NCBI RefSeq assembly: GCF_000379065.1
Contig: NZ_KB900614.1
Coordinates: 270,421 to 334,420 of the forward strand
Origin: Salinispora mooreana
GTDB lineage: Bacteria > Actinomycetota > Actinomycetes > Mycobacteriales > Micromonosporaceae
Direction: 5' to 3'
DNA length: 64,000 nucleotides
Position numbers and translations under genes: made by a program. A model generated the notes under the pieces. That model saw nothing but the letters and a program-made list of their open reading frames with translations. It searched no databases and had not been told where the DNA came from. This document shows, piece after piece, positions 1-10,921 of the stretch; the first letter of the stretch is position 1, and every line of letters begins with the position of its first letter.

Positions 1-2
1 TG

Positions 3-797
3 CGCAGCACCTTCACCAACTTCCAGGACCTGTGGAACTACTTCTTCCCCACGGTGGTGCTGCTGGTTGCCGTCTTCTTCATGCGTGGGGCGACCGTGCC
101 CGGCACCGACTTCTCCCTCGGTGCGCGGACACTGCCCAGCGCGCTGGGCATGGGCCTACTCTTCGGCGGGCTGCTCGGGTTGGCCCAGCACCTCGTCGTG
201 GACCGGGAGGACGGCACCCTGCTGCGGGCCAAGGCCATCCCGAACGGGATGCTCGGCTACCTGGTCGGCAAGCTGGTGCTGGTCTCGTCGGTCGCGATGA
301 TCGGCCTGGTCGTCCAACTGGCCCCCGGGATGCTCTTCCTGGACGGGCTACGGCTGGGCGACCCCAGCGCCTGGCTCACCCTGGCCTGGGTGGTGCCGCT
401 CGGGCTGGTGGCGACCCTCCCGCTGGGCGCGATGATCGGTTCTCTGATCGAGAACCCCCGCAACATGGGGCTGGTGATCCTGCCGGTGACGGGCCTCATC
501 GCCGTCTCCGGCATCTTCTACCCGATCAACGGCCTGCCCGGCTGGCTCCAGGGCACCGCCCAGGTCTTCCCGCTCTACTGGCTAGGCTTGGGCATGCGCT
601 CCGCGCTGCTCCCGGCCGACCTGGCGGCGGTCGAGATCGGCGGGTCCTGGCGCCATCTGGAGATGGTTGCCGTCCTCGGGGCGTGGGCGGTGCTCGGACT
701 CGTGTTGGCGCCGGTGCTGCTGCGCCGGATGGCCCGCCGGGAGTCCGGCTCGCGGGTCGCGGCTCGCCGGGAGCAGGCCATGCAGCGGGTCGGATGA
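3..797 (+). CDS. ABC-2 type transporter permease (5' end outside window)
   Basis: The frame is open from base 3, so the gene begins upstream of the window; the methionines near 54 are internal. The visible 264 residues hold five or six hydrophobic segments separated by short loops, including LVSSVAMIGLVVQL and a segment near IENPRNMGLVILPVTGLIAVSGIFYPI. The latter resembles the C-terminal region of ABC-2 permeases, which export drugs or lipids with a separate ATPase. The ATPase gene is probably just upstream. The C-terminus is basic (RRMARRESGSRVAARR). A small XRE regulator follows 10 bp later and may be cotranscribed. The substrate cannot be told. Confidence 0.85.
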   Translation, partial: RSTFTNFQDLWNYFFPTVVLLVAVFFMRGATVPGTDFSLGARTLPSALGMGLLFGGLLGLAQHLVVDREDGTLLRAKAIPNGMLGYLVGKLVLVSSVAMIGLVVQLAPGMLFLDGLRLGDPSAWLTLAWVVPLGLVATLPLGAMIGSLIENPRNMGLVILPVTGLIAVSGIFYPINGLPGWLQGTAQVFPLYWLGLGMRSALLPADLAAVEIGGSWRHLEMVAVLGAWAVLGLVLAPVLLRRMARRESGSRVAARREQAMQRVG

Positions 798-807
798 AAG
801 GGCATCG

Positions 808-1059
808 ATGAGCGAGACCGTGCACAACCGGATCGCGGTGCTGCGCGCCGAACGGAGTATCTCCCGACGGCAGCTCGCCGACGCGCTCGGAGTGCACTAC
901 CAGACCATCGGCTACCTGGAGCGGGGGGAGTTTCGGCCCAGCCTGCACCTGGCGCTGCGAATCGCCGCGTACTTCGAGGTGCCGGTCGAGGTGGTCTTCT
1001 CGATCGAACCGTTTCCCCGCATCGGCGACGCCGCCGTCGGGAACCGTCGCCCCGCGTGA
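808..1059 (+). CDS. small XRE-family helix-turn-helix regulator
   Basis: An 83-residue protein that is nearly all one HTH_3 domain. RRQLADALGVHYQTIGYLERGEF (about residues 17-39) contains the two DNA-binding helices, followed by the family's FEVPVEVVFS ending. The ATG at 808 is chosen because it begins the domain directly, leaves 10 bp after the permease stop, and follows GAAAGGGC. Such one-domain regulators commonly sit beside ABC-2 transporters, so it probably controls the transporter operon. No effector domain is present. The target site is not identified. Confidence 0.85.
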   Translation: MSETVHNRIAVLRAERSISRRQLADALGVHYQTIGYLERGEFRPSLHLALRIAAYFEVPVEVVFSIEPFPRIGDAAVGNRRPA

Positions 1060-1106
1060 GCCCGGGGCGGCGGCCAGCACCGCCGACGTCCGCACCTGCC
1101 CACGGC

Positions 1107-1137
1107 CGGTCGGCGGTCCAACAGGGACCGCCGACCG
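1107..1137. terminator. bidirectional stem-loop terminator
   Basis: A perfect 13-bp stem (CGGTCGGCGGTCC, 1107-1119; complement 1125-1137) with a 5-nt loop lies between the convergent regulator (stop 1059) and hydrolase (stop 1149). It has no T-tract, as is usual in high-GC actinobacteria. It probably serves both transcripts. Confidence 0.75.
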
Positions 1138-1148
1138 CCGGGCCGGGT

Positions 1149-1946
1149 TCAGCCGGTGACGGCGTTCAGCGCCGGCAGGTAGCCGTCGCGGTAGCCCTCG
1201 TCGTTGGGGTGGTACGCCTCGATGATCCTGGTGACGTCGTTGATCCAGGGTTCGTCGCCGCAGACGCCATGGCCGGCGAAGTAGGAGCGGGGGTCGGCGA
1301 AGGTGGCACCGGCCGCGGCGGCGCGGTCGGCGGTGATGCTGGTAAGGAGGTCAGCGGCGTCGTTGAGCTGCTGCCGCTTGGTGGCGCTCATCCCGAACAG
1401 GCCACACCAGCCGGTCTCGAAGAGGCGCGGGTAGCCGAGCACGATCAGCCAGGCGTTCGGCGCCCGATCCCGGATCGCCGCATAGGTGGCGTCCAGCCGG
1501 CCGGGCAGGGTGGTCTGGGCGAAGTCCCGGGCCTCGTCGATGGCCTCCGTGCAGGCCGAGGTGCTGCCGAACCGACAGGTGAGCATCACGCTGGCGAAGC
1601 CGGCGTCATTCCCACCGATGGTGACCGTCACCATCGTGGTACTGGCGCTGAGCGAGTCGACCTGGCTGTTGATGACGTCAGCGGTGACCGCGCCACCACA
1701 GGCCGGGAACTGGAAGCTGGTCACCGCATTCGCCGCAGCCCAGCGCGGGGCGTAGGACTTCTGACTGCGCAGGCAGCTAGATCCGTCGTACGGGCCGGCG
1801 CCGACGCCGGAGGAGTACGAGTCGCCGAGCGCGACGTAGTTGATGGTCGCGGCCTGCGCGGTGCTGGGGACCAACACCGCGCCGACGACGGCGACGCAGA
1901 GGGCGACCAGCGCCGCCAGGGCGCGGGCGGGTGCACGGGGTGGCAT
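1149..1946 (-). CDS. secreted SGNH/GDSL-family hydrolase (lipase/esterase)
   Basis: A 265-residue exported hydrolase. The N-terminus is a signal peptide with a long Ala/Val/Leu core and an AQA-A cleavage site near residue 32. The mature part starts with YVALGDSYSSG, where the nucleophile Ser is about residue 43, followed by the GGND block and a C-terminal YHPNDEG carrying the catalytic His. Several Cys residues suggest disulfides, as in the Streptomyces rimosus lipase type. The ATG at 1946 is preferred over a GTG at 1958 because GGAGG lies 5 nt upstream. It is monocistronic, with an AT-rich promoter at 2013-2040. Lipid esters are the likely substrate, but the specificity is unknown. Confidence 0.88.
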   Translation of the reverse strand: MPPRAPARALAALVALCVAVVGAVLVPSTAQAATINYVALGDSYSSGVGAGPYDGSSCLRSQKSYAPRWAAANAVTSFQFPACGGAVTADVINSQVDSLSASTTMVTVTIGGNDAGFASVMLTCRFGSTSACTEAIDEARDFAQTTLPGRLDATYAAIRDRAPNAWLIVLGYPRLFETGWCGLFGMSATKRQQLNDAADLLTSITADRAAAAGATFADPRSYFAGHGVCGDEPWINDVTRIIEAYHPNDEGYRDGYLPALNAVTG

Positions 1947-2012
1947 GTGGACCTCCACAGGGCCGGGGGTGGTGGAGCCCAGGGACCGCGCGCGTGGCCA
2001 GGGTAGAGCTTG

Positions 2013-2040
2013 TTACTAGCTGGTAATACTACCGAAGCAA
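2013..2040 (-). promoter_or_regulatory. promoter of the secreted hydrolase gene
   Basis: On the minus strand TTGCTT (2040-2035) and TAGTAA (2018-2013) are 16 bp apart, in an AT-rich island that contrasts with its surroundings. The spacer contains a small inverted repeat, GGTA-N4-TACC, that could bind a regulator. The predicted leader is about 60 nt. Confidence 0.55.
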
Positions 2041-2101
2041 TTCGCTAAAGTGAATATGATGCACCGCCGGCCGCCCCCGGCCCCAGCCCCTCGCCCGCCC
2101 C

Positions 2102-3607
2102 TCAGCCGGCCAGCGGCCGAGCGTCCGAATCCACCGGCGCCGGCAGCGAACCCCGCCCGTCCAGGTACGAGTGAATGGCGGCTGCGGCGGCCCGGCCCTC
2201 GGCGATCGCCCACACGATCAACGACGCGCCCCGGTGCATGTCCCCGGCGACGAAGACGCCGTCCACGTCGGTCTGCCAGTCCGAACGGGCCGCCACCGCG
2301 CCCCGCTCGTTGCGGGACACCCCGAGTTGCTCAAGCAGCGGCTGCGGCTCGGTGCCGTCGAAACCGATCGCCAGCAGCACCAGGTCGGCCGGCAGCTCCC
2401 GTTCGGTGCCCGGCACCGGGGTGACGATCCGCCGGCCAGCACTCTTCTCCACCCTCACCTCGGCGATCCGGACCGCCCGCACCGCCCCGCTGCCGTCGTC
2501 CACGAACTCCTGCACGGCGACGGCGAAGACCCGCTCCCCACCCTCCTCGTGCGCCGGGTACTCCCGCAGAATCCACGGCCAGGTCGGCCACGGATCCCGC
2601 GCCTCGTCCCGCTCCCGGGACGGCTGCGGGTAGAGGTCGAGCTGGTACACCGCGGCGGCGCCCTGCCGGTGGGCGACGCCGAGGCAGTCCGCGCCGGTGT
2701 CCCCGCCACCGATGATCACGACGTTCCGGCCGGCCGCATCGATCGGCGTGCCGTCCGGCAGCACCGCGGCGGCCGGCGGCTTGTCCCCCGCGGCGGCGAC
2801 CACCCGGTTGGCCGCGACGAGGTGTCCCATTGCCTGGTGCACCCCGCGCAACGATCGCCCGGGGGTTGCCGGGGTGTCCCGGCTGGCCAGGGCACCGCAG
2901 GCGAGCAGTACCGCGTCGTGCTCGGCCCGCAGCTGCTCGGCGGTCACGTCGCTGCCGACCTCCACCCCGGTCCGGAAGCGCACCCCCTCGGCGGCGAGCT
3001 GCGCCAGCCGCCGGTCGATGTGCTGCTTCTCCAGCTTGAAGTCCGGGATGCCGTACCGCAGCAGGCCACCGAGGGCGTCGTCCCGCTCGTACACGGTGAC
3101 CGCGTGCCCGGCCCGGGCGAGCTGCTGCGCGGCGGCGAGCCCGGCGGGCCCGGAGCCGACCACCGCCACCGAACGGCCACTGGCCGGCGGCACCGACCAG
3201 GGCCGTAGCCCGCCGCGGGCGACGGCAGCGTCGGCGATCTCCACCTCGACCTGTTTGATCGTGACCGGCTGCTGGCCGCCGAGGCCGAGTACGCAGGCCG
3301 CCTCGCAGGGCGCCGGGCAGAGCCGACCGGTGAACTCCGGAAAGTTGTTGGTGGCGTGCAGCGTCTCCACCGCGGCGTCCCAGCCACCGGTGCGGACCAG
3401 GTCATTCCAGTCTGGGATGCGATTGCCCAGCGGGCAGCCATCGTGGCAGAACGGAATGCCGCAGTCCATGCAGCGGGTGGCCTGCTCCCGGATCAGCTCT
3501 TCACCTGCCGGTGGGTAGACCTCACGCCAGTCCTTGATCCGCACCGGCACGGGACGGCGGGCGGGAAGCTGCCGGTCGTACCGCAGGAAACCAAACGAAT
3601 CAGGCAC
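2102..3607 (-). CDS. gltD: glutamate synthase (NADPH) small subunit
   Basis: A 501-residue beta subunit that passes electrons from NADPH through FAD and Fe-S clusters to GltB. The N-terminal Cys clusters are [13 protein letters not shown] (about 46-58) and [10 protein letters not shown] (about 97-106). The first dinucleotide fold has [10 protein letters not shown] (about 150), and a second has GGGDTGADC (about 297). The FAD-binding GVFVAGD motif is near the C-terminus. The start is GTG 3607, with AGGAGG 6 nt upstream; it overlaps the gltB stop by 8 bp, which implies translational coupling. The length is typical of the family. Confidence 0.97.
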   Translation of the reverse strand: MPDSFGFLRYDRQLPARRPVPVRIKDWREVYPPAGEELIREQATRCMDCGIPFCHDGCPLGNRIPDWNDLVRTGGWDAAVETLHATNNFPEFTGRLCPAPCEAACVLGLGGQQPVTIKQVEVEIADAAVARGGLRPWSVPPASGRSVAVVGSGPAGLAAAQQLARAGHAVTVYERDDALGGLLRYGIPDFKLEKQHIDRRLAQLAAEGVRFRTGVEVGSDVTAEQLRAEHDAVLLACGALASRDTPATPGRSLRGVHQAMGHLVAANRVVAAAGDKPPAAAVLPDGTPIDAAGRNVVIIGGGDTGADCLGVAHRQGAAAVYQLDLYPQPSRERDEARDPWPTWPWILREYPAHEEGGERVFAVAVQEFVDDGSGAVRAVRIAEVRVEKSAGRRIVTPVPGTERELPADLVLLAIGFDGTEPQPLLEQLGVSRNERGAVAARSDWQTDVDGVFVAGDMHRGASLIVWAIAEGRAAAAAIHSYLDGRGSLPAPVDSDARPLAG

Positions 3608-6600
3608 GAGCTACCTCCTGGACGGCCACCCGCGCGACGGGCGACACCGGCGTGGACGGTGCGGACGACGCGGACTGCGCTGCCGGCGCCGCCAGGGCAC
3701 TCATCACCGCGTCATCCACGTCGTAGCCGGCGGCTTCGGCAGCCCGCATGATCTCCAGCACCCGGCGATAGTCCCGCGGCACCACGGCGGTGAACTCCTC
3801 CACCGCCTCCGACCAGCGCTTGAGCAAATCCTCGGCGACCGCGGAGTCGGTCTCGGTGTAGTGCCGCTGGACCAGGTCGTAGAGGGTTGCCTGCTCCTGC
3901 TCACTCAGGGGCGTCAGGTCCACCAACTCCGTGTTGACCCGCCGACGATCCAGCCGCCACACGAACGCGGTCCCCCCGGACATCCCGGCCGCGAAGTTTC
4001 GCCCCGTCGGCCCCAACACCACGACGGTACCGCCGGTCATGTACTCGCAGCCGTGGTCGCCGACACCCTCGACGACAGCAGCCGCCCCGGAGTTACGTAC
4101 CGCGAACCGCTCCCCCGCCCGACCGCGGAGGAACACCTCACCCGCGGTGGCGCCGTAGAGGATGGTGTTGCCGGCGATGATCTGATCCTCCGCCCGCCGG
4201 CCCGGCATGGCCTCCGCGTTGACGAAGGGGGCGGCCCGATCCGGGCGGAGCACCAACCGTCCACCGGAGAGTCCCTTGCCGACGTAGTCGTTGGCGTCGC
4301 CGTGCAGGCGCAGGGTGACCCCGGATGGCAGAAACGCACCGAACGACTGCCCGACGGTGCCGTGCAGGTCGAACTCGATCGTGTCGGTGGGCAAGCCAGC
4401 CCCGCCGTGGCGACGGACCACCTCGCCACCGAGCATCGCGCCGACGCTGCGGTGCTCGTTACGCACCGGCACCTGCGTCCGCACCCGGGTGCCGGAGCGC
4501 AGCGCCGGCTCGGCGAGCGCGATCAGCTCGTTGTCCAAGGCCAGCCCGAGACCATGGTCCTGGGCGCGGACGCCCCGCCGAGCGGCCTCCTCGGGGAACT
4601 CCGGCAGGCGCAGGATGGGGCTCAGGTCGATACCGGCCGCCTTCCAGTGATCAACTGCGGGAGCGACATCGAGCAGTTCGGTCCGGCCGATCGCCTCGTC
4701 GATCGAGCGCAGACCCAGCTCGGCGAGGTACCCACGGACCTCCTCGGCGAGAAAGAGGAAGAAGTTCTCCACGAACTCCGGCCGGCCGGTGAACCGCTCG
4801 CGCAGCACCGGGTTCTGGGTGGCGATACCGACCGGGCAGGTGTCGAGATGACAGACGCGCATCATCACGCAGCCCTCGACGATCAACGGGGCGGTGGCGA
4901 AGCCGAACTCCTCCGCCCCGAGCAGGGCCGCGACCAACACGTCCCGACCGGTCTTGAGCTGGCCGTCAACCTGCACGGTGACCCGGTCCCGGAGCTTGTT
5001 GAGCAGCAGGGTCTGCTGCGCCTCGGCCAGGCCCAGCTCCCACGGGGTGCCCGCGTGCTTGAGCGAGTTCAGCGGGGACGCACCGGTGCCGCCGTCGTGC
5101 CCGGAGATGAGGATGACATCGGCCTTCAGCTTCGCCACACCCGCCGCCACCGTACCCACCCCGACCTCGCTGACCAGCTTGACGTGCACCCGCGCCGCCG
5201 GGTTGACGCACTTGAGGTCGTGCACGAGCTGGGCCAGGTCCTCAATGGAGTAGATGTCGTGGTGTGGTGGCGGAGAGATCAGGCCGACGCCCGGGGTGGC
5301 GTGGCGAGTCCGGGCGATCCACGGCCAGACCTTGCTTCCGGGCAGTTGGCCGCCCTCGCCGGGCTTGGCACCCTGCGCCATCTTGATCTGCAGGTCATCG
5401 GCGTTCACCAGGTACTCGGTGGTGACCCCGAACCGACCGCTGGCGATCTGCTTGACCGCGGAGCGGCGAGCTGGGTCGTGTAGCCGCTCGACATCCTCAC
5501 CGCCCTCGCCGGTGTTGGACTTGCCGCCGAGCCGATTCATCGCGATCGCGAGGGTCTCGTGCGCCTCCACCGAGATCGACCCGTAGGACATGGCACCGGT
5601 GGCGAAGCGCCGAACGATCTCGCTGGCCGGCTCGACCTCGTCGATCGGCACCGGCGGGCGCACTCCGGTGCGGAGCGTGAACCGACCCCGCAGCGCACCC
5701 CCCTGGGCGGCCAGCGCGTCAACTTTCGAGGTGTACGCCCGGAACACGTCGTACTGCCGGCTGCGGGTGGCGTGCTGGAGCAGGAAGACAGTCTCCGGGT
5801 TGAACAGGTGCAGCTCGCCCTCACGCCGCCACTGGTACTCGCCGCCGACATCCAGCCGGTCGGTCGTCGCCGTCCCCGGCTCCGGCCAGGCGTGGGCGTG
5901 TCGAGCGGCGACCTCAACGTGGATCCCGTCCAGGTCGACCCCGCCGATCTTGCTGGGAGTGCCCCGGAAGTACCGCTCGATGAGCTGGCTGTCCAGCCCA
6001 ACCGCCTCGAAGACCTGGGCGCCGCAGTACGACGACACGGTCGAGATGCCCATCTTGGACATAATCTTCAGAACGCCCTTGCCGAGCGCCTTGACGTAGT
6101 TGCGCACCGCGGTGCCCGACTCGACACCGGCCAGCGCCCCCGTCGAGATCATGTCTTCCACCGACTCGAACGCCAGGTACGGATTCACCGCCGCCGCGCC
6201 GTACCCGACCAGCACGGCCGCGTGGTGCACCTCCCGGCAGTCGCCGGACTCCACGATCAGCGCCACCTGGGTCCGGGTCTGTTCCCGAACCAGATGCTGG
6301 TGCACCGCCGCGGTGAGCAGCAACGACGGGATCGGGGCGAGATTGGCGTTGGAGTCCCGGTCGGAGAGGACGAGGATGCGTACGCCATCCTCGATGGCCT
6401 CGGAGACGTGCCGACAGATCTCGGTCAGCCGCGCCCGGATGCCCGCGCCGCCCTCCCGGATCCGGTACAGGCCGGAGACCCGGACCGCCTTGAAACCGGG
6501 GAGGTTCCCATCTTCGTCGATGGAGAGAATCTTCGCCAGCTCGTCGTTGTCGATCACAGGATAGGGGAGCACGAGCTGCCGGCAGCTCGCCGGCCCCGGC

Positions 6601-8321
6601 TCGAGCAGGTTACCCTCCGGCCCGATCGTGGTCTGGAGACTGGTCACCAACTCCTCCCGGATGGCGTCCAGCGGCGGGTTCGTGACCTGGGCGAAGAGCT
6701 GGTGGAAGTAGTCGTAGAGCAGCCGCGGCCGGGTGGACAGCGGGGAGATCGGGGTATCCGTTCCCATCGAGCCGATCGGCTCGGCGCCGACCCGCGCCAT
6801 CGGCGCGAGGAGAATCTTCAGCTCCTCGTCGGTGTAGCCGAACACCTGTTGCCGGCGACGTACCGAGTCGTGGGTGTAGACGATGTGCTCCCGGGCCGGC
6901 AGGTCGGTCAGCTCGATGAGGCCGGCGTGGAGCCACTCCTCGTACGGCTGGGCCGCCGCCAGCTCGGCCTTGATCTCGTCGTCGTGCACGATCCGGCCGC
7001 CCACGGTATCCACCAGGAACATCCGACCGGGCTGCAGGCGCCCCTTGGCGACCACGGTGGCCGGATCCAGGTCCAGCACACCCGCCTCGCTACCGAGCAC
7101 GACCAGCCCGTCGGAGGTCTGCCACCAGCGGCCGGGACGGAGGCCGTTGCGGTCCAGCACCGCCCCGACAATCTCGCCGTCGGTGAACGCCACCGACGCC
7201 GGACCGTCCCAGGGCTCCATCAGGCTGGCGTGGAACCGGTAGAAGGCCCGTTGGTCAGCGGGCATGTCCGGGTCGTTCTCCCAGGCCTCCGGAATCATCA
7301 TCAACACCGCGTGCGGCAGGCTTCGCCCCGCCAAATGCAGCAGCTCCAGGACCTCGTCAAAGTTGGCCGAATCGGACGCCCCCGGCGTGCAGACCGGGAA
7401 GATCCGACGAATGTCGCCGGGCAACGCCGCACCGGCTCCACCGGCGAGCATCGACTCTCTCGCCTGCATCCAGTTCCGATTGCCACGGATGGTGTTGATC
7501 TCGCCGTTGTGGGCGATGAACCGGAACGGGTGCGCCAGGGGCCAGGACGGGAACGTGTTCGTGGAGAAGCGGGAGTGCACCAGCGCGATGGCGCTACACA
7601 TCCGCTCGTCGGTCAGCTCCGGGTAGAACTCCGGTAGCTGGTCCGGGGTGAGCATGCCCTTCCAGACCATCGTGCGGCCGGAGAGCGACGGAAAGTACGC
7701 CGCCACGCCGCGCTCCGCCGACTCCCGCTCGGCCTGCTTGCGGACGCGGTACGCCACCCGCTCCAGCTCGATGCCGGTCAACCGGGAACCAGCCGGGCCC
7801 GTCGCCGAGTCGGTGAGCCGGTGCGCGGTGACGAAGAGCTGCCGGACCCGGGGCATCGCCGCGAGCGCCGTCGCGCCCAGACCCGCCGGATCCACCGGCA
7901 CATCCCGCCACCCAAGCAGGTCGGCGCCCTCGACCAACGCGTACTTCTCCACCACCCGGCGGGCCCGGAGCTCGGCCTCGTCGTCATCGGGCAGGAAGAC
8001 CAGGCCGGTCGCGTACTCGCCGATCGGGGGCAGCGGGAAGTCCACCACCGCGCGTAGTAGCGCGTCCGGCACCTGGATCAGGATGCCCGCGCCGTCGCCG
8101 GTATTCGGCTCCGCCCCCCGGGCACCCCGATGGTCCAGCCGGCGCAGCGCGGCGAGCCCGTTCGCCACCACCCCGTGCGACCGCCGGCCGCGCAGATCCG
8201 CCACGAACGCGACCCCGCACGCGTCTCGTTCGTACGCGGGGTCGTAGAGCCCGCCGGTGGACCCGTTCGGGCCGGAGTGCGGGACCTGCTGCGGGATGCG
8301 GTGCGGGTACGGAACAGCCAC
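3600..8321 (-). CDS. gltB: glutamate synthase large subunit
   Basis: A 1573-residue alpha subunit making two glutamates from glutamine and 2-oxoglutarate. It has a class II amidotransferase domain whose mature N-terminal nucleophile would be Cys35 (RDACGVAF), so a 34-residue propeptide is expected. Next come a central domain, an FMN-binding synthase domain ([28 protein letters not shown]) with a 3Fe-4S motif C-x5-C-x4-C near residue 1157, and a C-terminal beta-helix (GxxxG repeats). GTG 8321 has AGGAGG 5 nt upstream. It is the first gene of the gltBD operon. Confidence 0.97.
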   Translation of the reverse strand: MAVPYPHRIPQQVPHSGPNGSTGGLYDPAYERDACGVAFVADLRGRRSHGVVANGLAALRRLDHRGARGAEPNTGDGAGILIQVPDALLRAVVDFPLPPIGEYATGLVFLPDDDEAELRARRVVEKYALVEGADLLGWRDVPVDPAGLGATALAAMPRVRQLFVTAHRLTDSATGPAGSRLTGIELERVAYRVRKQAERESAERGVAAYFPSLSGRTMVWKGMLTPDQLPEFYPELTDERMCSAIALVHSRFSTNTFPSWPLAHPFRFIAHNGEINTIRGNRNWMQARESMLAGGAGAALPGDIRRIFPVCTPGASDSANFDEVLELLHLAGRSLPHAVLMMIPEAWENDPDMPADQRAFYRFHASLMEPWDGPASVAFTDGEIVGAVLDRNGLRPGRWWQTSDGLVVLGSEAGVLDLDPATVVAKGRLQPGRMFLVDTVGGRIVHDDEIKAELAAAQPYEEWLHAGLIELTDLPAREHIVYTHDSVRRRQQVFGYTDEELKILLAPMARVGAEPIGSMGTDTPISPLSTRPRLLYDYFHQLFAQVTNPPLDAIREELVTSLQTTIGPEGNLLEPGPASCRQLVLPYPVIDNDELAKILSIDEDGNLPGFKAVRVSGLYRIREGGAGIRARLTEICRHVSEAIEDGVRILVLSDRDSNANLAPIPSLLLTAAVHQHLVREQTRTQVALIVESGDCREVHHAAVLVGYGAAAVNPYLAFESVEDMISTGALAGVESGTAVRNYVKALGKGVLKIMSKMGISTVSSYCGAQVFEAVGLDSQLIERYFRGTPSKIGGVDLDGIHVEVAARHAHAWPEPGTATTDRLDVGGEYQWRREGELHLFNPETVFLLQHATRSRQYDVFRAYTSKVDALAAQGGALRGRFTLRTGVRPPVPIDEVEPASEIVRRFATGAMSYGSISVEAHETLAIAMNRLGGKSNTGEGGEDVERLHDPARRSAVKQIASGRFGVTTEYLVNADDLQIKMAQGAKPGEGGQLPGSKVWPWIARTRHATPGVGLISPPPHHDIYSIEDLAQLVHDLKCVNPAARVHVKLVSEVGVGTVAAGVAKLKADVILISGHDGGTGASPLNSLKHAGTPWELGLAEAQQTLLLNKLRDRVTVQVDGQLKTGRDVLVAALLGAEEFGFATAPLIVEGCVMMRVCHLDTCPVGIATQNPVLRERFTGRPEFVENFFLFLAEEVRGYLAELGLRSIDEAIGRTELLDVAPAVDHWKAAGIDLSPILRLPEFPEEAARRGVRAQDHGLGLALDNELIALAEPALRSGTRVRTQVPVRNEHRSVGAMLGGEVVRRHGGAGLPTDTIEFDLHGTVGQSFGAFLPSGVTLRLHGDANDYVGKGLSGGRLVLRPDRAAPFVNAEAMPGRRAEDQIIAGNTILYGATAGEVFLRGRAGERFAVRNSGAAAVVEGVGDHGCEYMTGGTVVVLGPTGRNFAAGMSGGTAFVWRLDRRRVNTELVDLTPLSEQEQATLYDLVQRHYTETDSAVAEDLLKRWSEAVEEFTAVVPRDYRRVLEIMRAAEAAGYDVDDAVMSALAAPAAQSASSAPSTPVSPVARVAVQEVARA

Positions 8322-8515
8322 CCGGGCCTCCTGTCGTCACTCAGGCTGAAACTTGGTCGGGACGACGTCGGCCCTCAAGGGTCATTTGAGTCTACGTTAG
8401 GGGGGGCCGCACAAGGCCAGTGCAGATTGATCACACCTTCCAGAGTGTGAGAAAGCACCTCTTCCTCACCACACCGCCCTCGGCGGGCTCCCCGCCGGTT
8501 GGCGTCCGGAGCCGG
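8322..8515. promoter_or_regulatory. gltB upstream region, including a candidate -10 and a small hairpin
   Basis: This 194-bp region separates the gltB start from the stop of the monooxygenase gene. On the minus strand TAGACT at 8394-8389 is a plausible -10, which would give a leader of about 60 nt. Just upstream TCACAC (8431-8436) pairs with GTGTGA (8445-8450). That hairpin could be an operator half-pair or a weak terminator of the upstream gene. I see no convincing nitrogen-regulator box. Confidence 0.35.
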
Positions 8516-9703
8516 TCAGGACGGGGGATGCCACTGGTCGGCGGTCGTGCCGGCGCTGCCCAGCAGCCGGGGAGTGAGGGCGCCGAGGACCGCGTCGCGG
8601 GCGCGGAGCGCGAGCCGACCACGGGCCTGGAGCACCGCCGACATCCGTCGGGTCTGCCGAACCGTCGCCGCCACCCGGGGCCGTCGGGTCCGGTCGTAGG
8701 CGACGACCGCGTCCGGCAGCCGGGACTCCCGGAGCAGTGCAGCCAGGGTGGCGGCATCCTCGAAGGCGAGGCAGGCCCCCTGCCCCAGGTGCGGGGGCAT
8801 GCCGTGCGCGGCGTCACCGAGCAGCACCGCCCCGCCCGGACCGGTGGGAAAGCCGTACGTGCGGGGCAGCGGGCGCAGCTCGCGGATCTCCCGTTGGACC
8901 AGGTCGGCCGGGTCGGTGGCGTCGAGTAGATCGGCGATGGGTGCGGGCCAGCCGGCGTACCAGCGACGCAGCAGGGCGAGCTGGGTCTCCGGCGACTCTG
9001 GCCGGGGCGCACCGGCGGCGGTGGCCACCCAGTAGATCCCGCCGCGGCTGGAGGCCCCGGACGAGCCCCGTTCCCCGAGCGACACGTAGATGAAGCGGTA
9101 CCCGGCACCGAGGATCTCCCCGGTCGGCGGCAGGTCGGCGGGGAGTTGGTGCGCCCGGTACCACGGGATCACCGCCCGCCACGCGGCCGAGCCGCAACTG
9201 ACCACCGCGGCCTCCGGTGCGAGTTGCGCCCGAGCCACGCTGTCGAGACCGTCGGCGGCGACCACCAGGTCCGCCTCGTAGGTATGTCGGCCGTCACCGA
9301 CCGACGGTCGGGCGCCCGGCTCCGCGCGAACCGAACGGAGGGTCACGCCGGTCCGCAACTCCACACCCTCGCCCAGCCCGGCCATGAGCGCGTCGTGCAG
9401 GTCCTCCTGGTGCACCACCACCGGGCTTCGGTCCGCCGGGACCGGACGGGGCCGCACCAGCTGGTGTCCGTCGGGTCGGCGCACCCCACTGCTCGCCAAC
9501 GGGGTGGCGATCGCGTCGAGCCCGGCCGCGAGGCCGAGAGCCCGCAGTGCGCGCACGCCGTTGGGCCAGAGCACCACCGCGGTGGGTTCCGGACGGATCC
9601 GGTCGGCGCGCTCGACCAGCGTGACCTGCCAGCCGGAGCGCGCCAACGCGCCCGCGACCGCAAGGCCACCGACACCGGCGCCGACCACGACCGCGCTCCG
9701 CAT
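8516..9703 (-). CDS. FAD-dependent monooxygenase (PHBH-like)
   Basis: A 395-residue class A flavin monooxygenase. It has the N-terminal FAD fold VVGAGVGGLAVAGAL (about 5-19), the VVAADGLDSVAR motif (about 147-158) and LLGDAAHGMPPHLGQGA (about 277-293), which contacts FAD and ribitol. This family hydroxylates aromatic compounds with NAD(P)H and O2; the substrate is unknown here. ATG 9703 has GGAGG 5 nt upstream. It starts 14 bp after lgt and may be cotranscribed with it, though no functional link is evident. No membrane segment is seen. Confidence 0.88.
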   Translation of the reverse strand: MRSAVVVGAGVGGLAVAGALARSGWQVTLVERADRIRPEPTAVVLWPNGVRALRALGLAAGLDAIATPLASSGVRRPDGHQLVRPRPVPADRSPVVVHQEDLHDALMAGLGEGVELRTGVTLRSVRAEPGARPSVGDGRHTYEADLVVAADGLDSVARAQLAPEAAVVSCGSAAWRAVIPWYRAHQLPADLPPTGEILGAGYRFIYVSLGERGSSGASSRGGIYWVATAAGAPRPESPETQLALLRRWYAGWPAPIADLLDATDPADLVQREIRELRPLPRTYGFPTGPGGAVLLGDAAHGMPPHLGQGACLAFEDAATLAALLRESRLPDAVVAYDRTRRPRVAATVRQTRRMSAVLQARGRLALRARDAVLGALTPRLLGSAGTTADQWHPPS

Positions 9704-9717
9704 GCGGCCCTCCTCGC

Positions 9718-10815
9718 TCAGCTGTCGCGTTGGTCGGCGGAGCGGGCGGCATCCGCCGGCCGGTCGGTGGGCGGGTCGTCACGTGAGCCCCCGATCTCCG
9801 ACCGCGACGCTGTCTCGCCCGTCTCCTGCCAGTGCCGGAACTGCTCCTCGGCGACCACCTGGTAGCCCTCCGGCGCCGCCGGCTGGGCACTCGCCTCGCG
9901 AGCGGAGAGGTCGACCTGCGACACGTCAGACTCGGGCACGGACACCAGCACCTCACGGATCGGGACCAGGTACTCGCGCGGTCCGCGCACCCGCAGGAAG
10001 TAGATCAACGCAGCGAGGAAGACCACCGCCGCGGTCCAGACGTTCAGCCGTACGCCGAGGATCGTGTTCGCGTCGTCGGTACGGATCATCTCGATCCAGA
10101 ACCGGCCGGCCGTGTAGCCCAGCACGTAGAGCGCGAAGGCCCGGCCGCGGCCCAGCTTCAGCCGCCGGTCGAGGAGGAAGACGAAGGCGGCCACACCCAC
10201 GTTCCACAGCGCCTCGTAGGCGAAGGTCGGATGGTAGAGCCCCGCCTCGAGGATGGGCGTCCCGGCGTCGTCACGCAGGGCCCGGCCCGTCTCCGGGTCC
10301 ATCCGGTGGATCTCCAGGCCCCAGGGCAGCGTGGTGCGCCCGCCGTAGAGCTCGTTGTTGAACCAGTTGCCGAGCCGCCCAATCGCCTGCGCCAGCGGCA
10401 GCCCCGGGGCGAGGGCATCCGCCACCACCGCGAACGGAATACCGAGCTGACGGGCGGCATACCACGCACCAAGCGCGCCACCGGCCACGGCACCCCAGAT
10501 ACCAAGACCCCCCTCCCAGATGGCGAAGGCCTTGAGCGGCTCGCCACCGGTGCCGAAGTACTTCTCCGGCGAGGAGATCACGTGGTAGATCCGGGCCCCG
10601 ATGATGCCCGCCGGCACCGCCCACACGGCGATGTCGAGCACCGCCCCCGGCGCCACCCCGCGTTGCCGCAGCCGCCGCTCGGTGACCCAGCAGGCCACCA
10701 CGATGCCGACGAGGATGCAGAGCGCGTACGCACGAATCGGCACCGGGCCCAGCTGCCACACGGCGGTGGTCGGACTGGGCAGGGCCGCCAGAGGGGTCTG
10801 CGAGGCGAGGGTCAC
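9718..10815 (-). CDS. lgt: phosphatidylglycerol:prolipoprotein diacylglyceryl transferase
   Basis: Lgt moves diacylglycerol from phosphatidylglycerol to the lipobox Cys of prolipoproteins, in the inner membrane. The 365 residues hold about seven membrane segments and the Lgt signature region GRLGNWFNNELYG (about 147-159). The C-terminal tail of roughly 80 residues is long, acidic and polar, a feature of actinobacterial Lgt. GTG 10815 is preferred: a -10-like TAGCCT ends 8 nt upstream, fitting a leaderless transcript. An alternative GTG lies at 10854. It follows trpA by 106 bp, a common actinobacterial order. Confidence 0.95.
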   Translation of the reverse strand: MTLASQTPLAALPSPTTAVWQLGPVPIRAYALCILVGIVVACWVTERRLRQRGVAPGAVLDIAVWAVPAGIIGARIYHVISSPEKYFGTGGEPLKAFAIWEGGLGIWGAVAGGALGAWYAARQLGIPFAVVADALAPGLPLAQAIGRLGNWFNNELYGGRTTLPWGLEIHRMDPETGRALRDDAGTPILEAGLYHPTFAYEALWNVGVAAFVFLLDRRLKLGRGRAFALYVLGYTAGRFWIEMIRTDDANTILGVRLNVWTAAVVFLAALIYFLRVRGPREYLVPIREVLVSVPESDVSQVDLSAREASAQPAAPEGYQVVAEEQFRHWQETGETASRSEIGGSRDDPPTDRPADAARSADQRDS

Positions 10816-10921
10816 GAGTGCACAGGCTACCGCCGATCGGCCTTGCCGTGGCACCCCGGCCCGCGCGGCCGGTGGTGCGCACCTCCCGACCCGTCGGGCC
10901 GGTCGCCGGCCAGGGCCGGCG

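Noticed and set aside
5559..7637. Plus-strand open frame of about 690 codons opposite gltB
   Set aside because: Antisense shadow of gltB, which has complete domains and motifs on the minus strand.
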